A stretch of 64,000 bases of DNA from Dendrophyllia cribrosa. Lineage: Eukaryota; Cnidaria; Anthozoa; Scleractinia; Dendrophylliidae. The position numbers were made by a program, and so were the translations under genes. Below, in pieces: positions 57,090 to 64,000 of this stretch (its first letter is position 1; every line of letters starts with the position of its first letter). The stretch is from the NCBI GenBank assembly GCA_024195265.1, contig JAJLRJ010000009.1, positions 9,227,791 through 9,291,790 of the forward strand, in the 5' to 3' direction. The notes below the pieces were generated by a model. That model did not search any database and had not been told where the DNA came from. It was given only the letters and a program-made list of their open reading frames with translations.

Positions 57090-57329
57090 ATGAATGTGCA
57101 AACCAGCCTACACAAGCTCACTGTGCTTTCACAGCTTTTGGATGAATTACACAAACACACACTTGATGCGCAAAACAAAATTATCAAAGCCGCTGGTGAG
57201 GAAGATCTGCGCCTCATGCTTCTCAACAGATATCCATTGCGGTTGAATTCTATGCCAGACACCATGGCGGGGCTTAAACGAGAGATTGAAACTCTTTTGC
57301 CCGACATCAAGAGAATTATTGAAAAATAA
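57090..57329 (+). CDS. 79-aa helical protein, unknown
   Basis: The ATG at 57090 follows CACATATATATAC; an out-of-frame ATG (57084) would give only a two-codon peptide. The protein (MNVQTSLHKLTVLSQLLDEL..., ending LLPDIKRIIEK) is almost entirely helical and charged, with heptad-spaced leucines. The C-terminal fragment is conserved in copy B at the window start. It follows the ATPase by 20 bp and is probably co-expressed late. No family recognised. Confidence 0.65.
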   Translation: MNVQTSLHKLTVLSQLLDELHKHTLDAQNKIIKAAGEEDLRLMLLNRYPLRLNSMPDTMAGLKREIETLLPDIKRIIEK

Positions 57330-57350
57330 AAACACATATATATACCCCTG

Positions 57351-57890
57351 ATGATGGCAGAAGCAGCTGAAGACCAGGTCGCCTTGAACGAAGTAATGCA
57401 GATGCTGGAGGCCACCCCTGAAACCACACCTTCCACAGGGATAGTTGGTGACAATGGCATTCCTGCCAAACGCGAGAAGCTGGCAATCCTTGTTTCAACT
57501 GGCAAGGCAAAAGAAGCTATCGGCGTGCAGCTCACACACGATCATGTCAAGCGGTTGTCAGACAAGGACGTTGAGAAGTACTGCAAAAGGTACGAGGCCT
57601 ACATAGGCAACAAGACAACCGAATCCCTAGTTGATTCCGCCATCATGCTCGTGTCCAAAGGCGTTGGTTTGGTGATCCCGATTGAGGATGTCAAGGAGTT
57701 GCAGCAAGAACTCAAAAACGACTACATCATCAACCAGGAGCTGTCAAATCTTGCTGGGGCTCTTTCCATGCGATGCGGACGATTGCTGGCGCTTGCCAAT
57801 GCTGCTCTCATCACAACAAAACACATCAAGTTTGAACGAGAGCCTGAGCCCCAACTCACACATATAATTGCATCCAACCAGAGACAGTGA
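57351..57890 (+). CDS. 179-aa conserved Polinton protein
   Basis: Starts MMAEAAEDQVALNEVMQMLE behind CACATATATATACCC. It aligns closely with the copy B protein (158-754) through ALITTKHIKFE. After about residue 165 a shift replaces the copy B-like tail; the old tail codons (RDSEGYPLKGFDEV) are still readable in another frame downstream, so the last about 14 residues here are new. The core has two moderately hydrophobic helices. Function unknown; conserved neighbourhood suggests a late protein. Confidence 0.7.
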   Translation: MMAEAAEDQVALNEVMQMLEATPETTPSTGIVGDNGIPAKREKLAILVSTGKAKEAIGVQLTHDHVKRLSDKDVEKYCKRYEAYIGNKTTESLVDSAIMLVSKGVGLVIPIEDVKELQQELKNDYIINQELSNLAGALSMRCGRLLALANAALITTKHIKFEREPEPQLTHIIASNQRQ

Positions 57891-58044
57891 AGGCTATCCA
57901 CTTAAGGGCTTTGATGAAGTTGGGCTGCACTGGGACCTGGGGTAACCTCGCAGGAACCTTGAAGGAACCTGGCTGGAACCTGACAGCAACCTGCCAGCAC
58001 ACTTGTCACATCTTATAAAAAATAAAATCATATATATACCCACT

Positions 58045-58543
58045 ATGGCCACACCACTCGAGACGATCCCTAAAGAAACTCAAACTCCAACTCCAACACC
58101 TGCCCGTGTTACCTCTGAGGCCCCGAAAACAAAGCCTGCAACAGAAAAGAATCCCGGCCGCGTTAATTGCTTCTGGTAAAAGGCTAGCAGAACGCAACCG
58201 CCTGGCCCGTGAAGCAAAGAAAAAGGCCGAAGCACAAAAGCCTGCACCATCAACAAGTGGCACAACAAGTGACACAACAAGGGGTGCAACAAGTGACACA
58301 ACAAGTGGTGCAACAAGTGACAGCAACAACAACTCAATCTTTTATATTCTGGGGGTTGGAGGGTTGGCTGTCTCTGTTGCGGGTGTGTACTACCAACGCG
58401 AAGCCATAATGCAAAGGCTTGGACGCAAATCAAACACACCAGCAACACCAGCAACACCACCAAACACACCACAAGCAGCCGCACCCGCTGCACCACCCCC
58501 ATCTCGAATTCCGGTAAGACAAGGAATTAAAAAAATGGAATAA
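58045..58543 (+). pseudogene. Lys/Arg-rich single-pass membrane protein, 4-nt insertion
   Basis: The gene starts MATPLETIPKETQTPTPTPA at 58045 behind CATATATATACCC. After NPGRV a four-base AATT insertion, absent in copy B, ends the frame at a TGA/TAA-rich point. The original frame resumes as ASGKRLAERNRLAREAKKKA, a Ser/Thr-rich linker with GATSDTT repeats, a transmembrane segment (FYILGVGGLAVSVAGVYY) and a Pro/Ala-rich tail. The full product would be about 165 residues. The basic stretch could contact DNA on the inner side of a membrane or capsid; inference. Confidence 0.7.
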
Positions 58544-58566
58544 AAAAACACATATGTATACTGACC

Positions 58567-58911
58567 ATGAATCTTTTCCAGGCTGTGATTGATGTTGCTT
58601 TAATCGGAGGCGTGATTATTTTTTGGTATAAATTAAACGTGAACGCCTTTGAAGTAGTTTACCTCTTGTTAAGGAACAGGCACAACGAGCCCGAGCCTGA
58701 GGCCGAGTCCGAGGCCGAACTCGAGGCCCGAATCCGAAAGGCCGAGGCCCGAATCCGAAAGGCCGAGGCCCGAACCCGAAAGGCCGAGGCCCGAGTCCGA
58801 AAGGCCGAGGTCCGAACCCGAAAGGCCGAGGCCGAAGTCCGAGAGGCCGAGGCCCGAGGATTGAGATTGAACGAGACGACAAAGGCACAAAAAGTTCTGT
58901 CAGAAAAATAA
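58567..58911 (+). CDS. N-terminal membrane anchor with iterated heptad coiled coil
   Basis: A 114-aa protein behind a CATATGTATAC box. Residues 5-22 (QAVIDVALIGGVIIFWYKL) are a membrane segment. Residues about 46-100 are a tandem array of a seven-residue unit E-A-R-x-R-K-A, encoded by a 21-bp DNA repeat with the third unit position varying I/T/V. This gives a perfect charged coiled-coil stalk. Repeat number probably changes by slippage between copies. The opposite-strand frames here are artefacts of the repeat. No known family. Confidence 0.65.
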   Translation: MNLFQAVIDVALIGGVIIFWYKLNVNAFEVVYLLLRNRHNEPEPEAESEAELEARIRKAEARIRKAEARTRKAEARVRKAEVRTRKAEAEVREAEARGLRLNETTKAQKVLSEK

Positions 58912-58939
58912 AAAAACATATGTATACTGCACACAAACA

Positions 58940-59161
58940 ATGTCTGACAACAAGCTTGTGAAGTCTATCCTCGAAGCCGCAACAATCACAGGCCTTGTCG
59001 CTGGTATTGGTTGGATTGGGAAAAAGACCATCAAAGAAAACTTCACTGCCGACCCCAGTGCAAGCTTTATGAACTTAGTCAAGTTCACAACCGTCATGGC
59101 TGGCAGCATCGCGCTGAAGAAATATTTTGAGGACCAGAAAATCCTCCCAGACAATATGTAA
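58940..59161 (+). CDS. 73-aa small membrane protein
   Basis: Starts MSDNKLVKSILEAATITGLV behind CATATGTATAC. Two hydrophobic stretches (ATITGLVAGIGWIG and MNLVKFTTVMAGSIAL) are separated by a polar loop. Holin-like size and layout, but no family can be claimed. Intact. Confidence 0.6.
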   Translation: MSDNKLVKSILEAATITGLVAGIGWIGKKTIKENFTADPSASFMNLVKFTTVMAGSIALKKYFEDQKILPDNM

Positions 59162-59187
59162 AAACCATATGTATACACACGACCACA

Positions 59188-59274
59188 ATGGCTTCGATTG
59201 CAATAATGGCCCTTCTCAACCCACACTGCCTTGACACCGAAACCGCCTTCTGGGTAAAAGGCTTTCTCAAAAGC
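59188..59274 (+). pseudogene. 5' stump of a deleted gene at the internal deletion junction
   Basis: A third CATATGTATAC promoter is followed by ATG and about eight codons (MASIAIMA). After this the sequence is the inverted 3' part of the polymerase-type gene, and the frame soon stops. Promoter and start codon are intact but the gene body is gone. Confidence 0.6.
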
Positions 59275-60333
59275 TGACTCCGGAGGGAGGACACGTTTAC
59301 CGGGGCAGTCGATTTTTGTTTGGCCTCGAGTACACGTCTTGGAGTGGCGCTTCAAGTTATCAGCCCGTGCGAACCTCCCACCACACTCGCCACAAGTGTA
59401 ATTGTTTGTGACTTTATTGATATTGGTGATCAAGAAGGAGTGGCCCTCATGAATACCGATAGTCATGGTTGAAGCGCCCACCTTGTCGTAATTCGCAGGG
59501 GTGTGAGATAAAATGAAGTTACCATTGGGGAGAACAAGATATGCGGCAATTCCTTGCTTGAAATGCCTTTCGATTTTAGAGAAGTGCCGCAAATTTAGCT
59601 GGCCTCGAAGCCCCGGATAAACTGCGAAGAAGCTTTCCGCGAATTCCCTGGTTCTGCGAGTGTTGTAATCTCTACGAGCTCCTCGATGGACAGCAAAGCA
59701 ACGAAAGAGACAAAGATTGTCGTTGAAATTGTCAAGGGCAATGACTTCTCTTTTGTTGCGAATCCAATCAGGAAGACGCCCGAGGCCTATTTGCAAGGGT
59801 TGTCGATCCAACACGACTTTGACATCAAGCAGGGCAGTGCGTTCGTAAACCCATTTGGTGTCAGGCCTGTTGAGTCTTGCGTTTTGAAGACGAAACTCTT
59901 CCTGGGCTTGCAGCCACTGTCGTGTCTCGGAAAGAGTGGATAGCCAACGACTGTTGTGGTTGTTTTGATAAAACATTCTCAGCTCCTCGGTTTCAGTGTT
60001 TCGTAACTCGAATGTGAAGCGTAAATTGATTGCGTGTCGTGTGTGAACATTTTGCTTGATTTTGTTCAAAATTCTGGAGACAAGAGAGTTTTCGAGATTG
60101 TTTACAAAGCGTAACCGGATTATTCGTCTGCCGTGTTCAACCCATCGGTCAACCCGATCATAGATTTGAACAAGTTGTTCAAAATCTAGCTCCTGCGGAT
60201 TGTTTTGAGGCTCGACCTCAGCATTATTGTCGTCGGCAGGCTCGAGCCGCTCGACATTTCGTTCCTGTTCGTCCAGCCAGGCAATCAGCTCGCGTTGATT
60301 GGCATCACGTCGTCTTCGCCGGGGTTGTGCCAT
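59210..60333 (-). pseudogene. Polinton DNA-polymerase-type protein, N-terminal part only
   Basis: The frame starts at 60333, on the inner edge of the right repeat, and gives about 370 residues before homology ends near 59210. Visible: a basic start (MAQPRRRRRDANQ), an acidic helical region, VKVVLDRQPLQIGLGRLPDW, a DNLCLFRCFAVHRG segment reminiscent of a Cys-protease-like (OTU) motif, EGHSFLITNI, and a zinc finger (C314, C317, H330, C334) followed by FEKAFYPEG. In Polintons this extension precedes the protein-primed PolB exonuclease and polymerase domains; none of those motifs follows. A deletion has fused the cut gene to the stump of a + strand gene. Assignment to the polymerase is from recalled family architecture. 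Confidence 0.65.
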
Positions 60334-60580
60334 TGCGTATATACCAAGGGTAGGGATTTCTTCAATTGGTTATGTCTCGCTTGCCGTTGCGGACGGGCTC
60401 GGGAAAAAACGCATTTGGCCCCCTCTTACGGGGTTTGAGGGAGGGGTATCCAGAGTAGTTGGTTGAGAGGAACGTCAAATACGGTTTTTTCAAACCCCTA
60501 AATAAGCGGGCCGAACGAGTGAGGCCGCTTATTTAGGGGTTTGAAAAAACCGTATTTGACTTCCTCTCAACCAACCTACT
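60334..60580 (-). repeat. Right terminal inverted repeat with internal hairpin
   Basis: Complement of 47033-47279 with a few differences (for example an extra C near the end). The outer hairpin spans 60454-60580. CAATTGG (60363-60369) and GTATATA (60337-60343) face the polymerase-type gene. Confidence 0.9.
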
Positions 60581-60745
60581 CACCGCCCGGTAACCGCAGG
60601 AAACACAGGCTGCTTACGGGTCAAAGAATCAAACTTCGCTGAACACACCGCCCGGTAATCGCAGCAAACACAGGCTGCTCACGGGTCAAAGAATCAATCG
60701 CTAAGCAAACCGCTCGGTAACCGCAGCAGACACTAGCTGCTCGCA
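60581..60745. repeat. 65-bp minisatellite, right part
   Basis: It starts with the CACCG duplication and continues the same unit for about 2.5 copies. It then leaves the array after GACACTAGCTGC into sequence preceding the DIRS RNase H region. Confidence 0.85.
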
Positions 60746-60929
60746 AGCCAGAGAAAGAAAAATCAAAAACTCTCTAAAACACAACGCCGGGTAGTCCGAA
60801 TGTCAAACTACGCGTATTAAGGGGGTACCAAAAATAATCGAATAAACAGAAAATAACAGTCATAAACAGATACGGGATGAAATGCCATGCACAACTTAAG
60901 TGAACGGCTTCGGAGAAAGCTAACCTGAA

Positions 60930-62320
60930 ATCTATGCGAATTGATCTACAGTATGAGGACCCCATAGGCTATCTAATTGAGAGAAAACTACTGTGTTTAA
61001 GGATAAACCGTTCTTGTCGACGAAACGACTTAGAAGATCAGCTCTGACATAGCCCTCGCGAGGAATCCACCTAGCACCTATCTGAACGTCGTTCCCTAAA
61101 CACAGCTGGAAGATATCAATTGCTGAAACGATGTCCGTAAATACTCACTTAACCCACCTGTGCCTTCGAGACGATACATGCGCTTGTAGAACGTAGAAAA
61201 TGGCCTTAAGCTCTTGGAACGTCGAACTTTGCTGACTCTCAAATGGACTAAACATACCGCTGACAGGATGATTGCTCAACTTAAATTTAGGTTGAATGGC
61301 ATATCCGTTAAAGGCTTCAATGTTAGCAAACCAAAAATGCAACTCTTCTGATAAAGGAACGGAGATAGAAAATGAACAATCCCAGCGAGACCGAGCTTGA
61401 ATAGTTGAATGAATCTGTCTATTGAATAAACTGGCGACAGGACCGACGGCTAAATGCAAAGAGTTGATAAAGCCGGCCACTGTAGCAAGCTCTCTAAAGG
61501 TAGCACTGCTCAACGAAATCGAAGTTACAAGGCTGCTTAAGCTTGGCAATTTTACCGGAACAAACTCGAAACTGCATCTGAATGGTGTCAATAATAAATC
61601 CCAACCACAGCCCGACTTGCATAGGCTCTAACATTGACTTCTTCCTGTTGATTTTTAAAACGCTTAAAGCTAAATCTTTCTGATGCAGCAAACTAGCCGC
61701 AGCCGCAGTTACTCTCTTAGGGTGCCCAGAGATACCGTCGTGTAAGAAAACGAAACAACGATGGCTCATGGAGCGCCAACGCTTGACCAAAGGACGCATT
61801 AGTTGCTAAAACAAAAACGCGCAGAACTTAATCCAAAAGGCAGGACCTTGAAAGAGAAAAATCGCACTTGACACCAAAGGGCCAGGATAACCCCAAACAT
61901 TTCTGATAATCCGAAACAATCTCAACGTGATGATGCCCAGATTCGAGATCCCACGTGTCCAGTTGTTCCGTTCGAAAACTTGGAGAGACAATTCAAATCT
62001 TCGTACTTAAAAGAATACTTGTGGAGGCAAGGGTTCACATGCCTGAGGTCAATGACCAGTCTGAGCTTTCTCCGTTCAGCGACGGACAAAGGGTTGACAC
62101 AAAAAGGTGGCTCTGAATACTCCTGAATACTCCTGAATACTCCTGAACGCAATCGCTAAGCAACAATTTAGAGATAGCGTCCTCGACAAACTGGGAATGA
62201 ATTCCGGCAGAACGATTGTTCCTTATATAACACGAATCCGGAAATATTACAAAAGGTAACATAAAACCTTCCGAATTAGAAATAATGTCTAGTAAACCGC
62301 GAAACGCCGATGGTTGACTC
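60930..62320 (-). pseudogene. DIRS reverse transcriptase / RNase H, broken
   Basis: Minus-strand fragments in order: FCVNPLSVAERRKLRLVIDL (fingers, near 62105), LVKRWRSMSHRCFVFLHDG (near 61790, where the RT Asp pair is expected; the first position here is His), QVGLWLGFIIDTIQMQFRV, ELATVAGFINSLHLAVGPVA (connection), STFQELKAIFYVLQ and, down to 60940, WIPREGYVRADLLSRFVDK (RNase H end). Many stops, frameshifts and an internal deletion near 61810-61990 show it is dead. The order matches DIRS-type retroelements. Confidence 0.75.
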
Positions 62321-62984
62321 CCAATAACTTAAACACTGTTCTAGGCGGCCTTTCACGCCAGTGAAGCCTTCCACCAACTCGACCCCACTACTTAATAATC
62401 AGATAACAAGGGGTACTCATCTGCTACCACAATGCCAACGTCAACCTCGGCAGTAAAACTCTCAGCCGTTAGTCAACCCCGGCTTGGCGCTTGCCCCGAA
62501 TAAGTAGACGCAGAGGTGGCAAAGTCACGAGGACAGTTGCGGAACAAGTGGCCGAAGTACCAGCACTGAAAAACAGAAAAAGAGAATATATAAACTTAGT
62601 GTGTAAAAAAAATAAACGAACCAGTGCTGGAAACACGCCGAGAGAAGCGGAATATACATCCAACACTTGCTTAAATACTTCAATACAGAACACCCAGGAG
62701 ACTAAATAGCATAACTAACATAGAAACACCCGTGAAAACGCCAAACACATGTGTCGGATTCCGAAACGCACAGAATACAAATATATGCTAAACTTCGTAT
62801 CGCACATATTGTGCTATTCTGTGCTATTCTCCCCTCCCTTTCATGAACAAGACACACAACAATATATGGAGAATAATGGTGTGCCGCGGGTAACCAGCAC
62901 ACCGAGGGTAAAAAACAAAGCAGAAAAGTAAGACGCACGCAACAACAACAACAACAACAACAACAACTACTAGATAAGTGGCTG
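62321..62984. other. DIRS non-coding region with repeats
   Basis: Contains the 62612-62813 block repeated directly at 63588-63788, and the GTGTGCCGCGGGTAACCAGC block repeated at 44560-44649. An (ACA)n run lies at 62940-62966. CTCCTGAATA is repeated three times just before this region (62119-62150). Confidence 0.6.
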
Positions 62985-63560
62985 GTAAAAAGGCAAAACC
63001 GAAATTAACGAAAATTACTTAACTTACAACAAGGGCCAATCCTGTTCCGCGGAACCCTTGACTGAAGAATACCAGTCTGTCCAGGAAATCTAGCGGGAGG
63101 CGAAGACTCAGCACCACGCGCCGACTCCGATAGATACTCAATGACAGTGGACCAGCCGAATTCACTTCTATCGGCCAGCTTAATGACTTCGATACGGTTT
63201 GTCGGTAAATTTAATACCTTCTACAATAGCATCTTTGGCCTTCTCGTAATTGGCGTTCGCCATAGAATCCCTCGCTTCTGTAAGCGAGTCGAGCACTTGC
63301 TGCTGATGCGCGAACTACTTCTTGTTACCCTTCTATCTGAATTCAATCTCGTTCCTTTTGACCCGCTTAACTACCGACGACACCGACACTTCGTGGTCGT
63401 CCGACAAACCGCGATTCAGATTGGAAAGCCTTGCATCGATAACCGAGGTAAACTTGTGATAAATCCGAGAACGTTGACGATACAGCGTTCGCTATAGTTT
63501 TCTAAACACTTGGATCGACGCTAGAAACTGTGGAAATGCCGGATTCAGTTCCGGAACCGT
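62985..63560 (-). pseudogene. DIRS gag-like region, broken
   Basis: Minus-strand reading gives fragments such as EARDSMANANYEKAKDAI and VIKLADRSEFGWSTVIEYL, resembling the gag-like first gene of DIRS elements, with several stops and frame changes. The + strand frame 63141-63497 is a shadow of it. Confidence 0.5.
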
Positions 63561-63788
63561 TTGGCAGAGGCATCGAGACGGAAAAATAAACGAACCAGTG
63601 CTGGTAACACGCCGAGAGAAAGAATATACATCCAACACTTGCTTAAATACTTCTATACAGAACACCCAGGAGACTACATAGCATAACTAACATAGAAACA
63701 CCCGTGAAAACCCTAAACACATGTGTCGGATAAAGAAACGCACAGAATACAAATATATGCTAAACTTCGTATCGCACATATTGTGCTA

Positions 63789-64000
63789 GTCCTTTCACAG
63801 TCGCGTTGTTGTCATCTTTGGCAAAATCTTTTTACATCGTCATCATCTAGCTGAACTACTTATCTTTTTTACGAGGACTCGGCTTTCCTATCTTATACGG
63901 ATCCTTCGGATCGACAATTTGATACTTTAGAAATCTCAATTTTAGTAGAGACATCAGCGGCTCTGATATCTTTGTAAGGATCTGATTTCTCGCCAAAGAC
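63789..64000 (-). other. Further DIRS-like sequence at the window edge
   Basis: Minus-strand codons (FGEKSDPYKDIRAADVSTK) suggest more gag-like sequence beyond the second copy of the 200-bp direct repeat, so either the element continues or a second copy lies adjacent. Confidence 0.35.

Larger units (their letters stand above)
47033..60580. mobile_element. Polinton-like (Maverick/PLV) element, copy A, 13.5 kb
   Basis: This integrated virus-like element is bounded by 247-bp terminal inverted repeats that begin AGTAGT and end ACTACT, and by CACCG duplications in the host minisatellite. About 17 genes are packed with gaps of 5-60 bp on both strands. Recognisable are double jelly-roll capsid protein, candidate penton, A32-like ATPase, YqaJ exonuclease, VLTF3-like factor and the N-terminal part of the polymerase-type protein. 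No integrase (rve), adenain-like protease or PolB catalytic motifs are present. The gene set is that of Polintons, with additions (VLTF3, YqaJ) best known from large DNA viruses. At least six genes have frameshifts, so this copy cannot be functional on its own. Confidence 0.9.
44320..64000 (-). mobile_element. Decayed DIRS-type tyrosine-recombinase retrotransposon, minus strand
   Basis: Reading right to left the window shows gag-like sequence (63560 to 62985), reverse transcriptase/RNase H (62320 to 60930), a minisatellite hosting the Polinton, then a tyrosine recombinase (45820 to 44876), the gene order of DIRS elements. Terminal-type repeats are present: a segment with GTGTGCCGCGGGTAACCAGC occurs at 44560-44649 and again at 62811-62902, and a 200-bp block at 62612-62813 recurs at 63588-63788. 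All three genes are full of stops and frameshifts. The right boundary is beyond the window; the left is taken where DIRS-like terminal sequence begins. Confidence 0.7.

Noticed and set aside
58616..58940. Three minus-strand frames with PRPFGFG- or ASAFR-type repeats
   Set aside because: They are antisense shadows of the 21-bp coding repeat of the + strand heptad protein.
59188..59274. Genuine 28-aa gene
   Set aside because: Only the first eight codons belong to the + strand gene; the rest is antisense of the polymerase-type gene across a deletion junction.
47033..60580. Virophage or free viral contig contamination
   Set aside because: Target duplication inside a host minisatellite, continuous DIRS sequence on both sides and frameshifts all indicate an integrated copy.

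Overview
The window is animal nuclear DNA, most likely from an anthozoan cnidarian. That host call is an inference. It rests on intron-rich leucine-rich-repeat exons with GT-AG borders, TTAA/TA/TWA-flanked MITEs, Penelope-like, LINE and DIRS retroelement relics, and virus-like Polinton/Maverick elements. Nothing looks bacterial: there are no operons with ribosome binding sites, no rRNA or tRNA gene and no CRISPR array.

Layout. (1) 1-3446 is the end of a rearranged Polinton-like element (copy B). It is cut by the window start, ends in a palindromic terminus, and is inserted into a Crypton-type tyrosine-recombinase-like pseudogene (3447-4030). (2) About 4.6-43 kb is the intronic body of a gene on the + strand that carries single-LRR exons of exactly 72 bp, all in the same intron phase. 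I count eight intact exons, several decayed ones and flanking introns that are tandem copies of each other. The paralogous introns serve as empty-site controls, so many insertions can be bounded with target-site duplications (TSDs): a 4.2-kb Harbinger-like long-TIR element, a 4.9-kb TIR element, a piggyBac-like TTAA fold-back, a MULE-like 9-bp-TSD element, several MITEs, and a 3.9-kb TIR element with a broken SWIM/YqaJ gene that itself contains a Penelope-like fragment and a palindromic insert. (3) About 44.3-64 kb is a decayed DIRS-type retrotransposon on the minus strand (gag, RT/RNase H, tyrosine recombinase). A 65-bp minisatellite lies between its RNase H and recombinase regions. (4) Inside that minisatellite sits a nearly complete 13.5-kb Polinton-like element (copy A, 47033-60580) with 247-bp inverted repeats, a CACCG target duplication and about 17 tightly packed genes.

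How copy A works. The morphogenesis set is a double jelly-roll capsid protein, a candidate penton, an A32/FtsK-HerA packaging ATPase, and several membrane or coiled-coil virion candidates. The replication and expression set is a YqaJ-family exonuclease, a VLTF3-like late transcription factor and the N-terminal part of a protein-primed polymerase-type protein. I find no integrase, no adenain-like protease and no polymerase catalytic domain; a deletion junction near 59.2 kb explains at least the last. Several genes carry single frameshifts, often in homopolymers, so the copy is recent but dead.

The most interesting signal is a promoter code. The terminal and replication genes (and VLTF3 itself) have a CCAATTG box, followed 22-26 bp downstream by TATATA in all but VLTF3. 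The structural and membrane genes have only an A-rich TATATATA or CATATGTATAC box hugging the ATG. The code is shared by copies A and B and looks like an early/late transcription switch of the kind a VLTF3 factor would serve.
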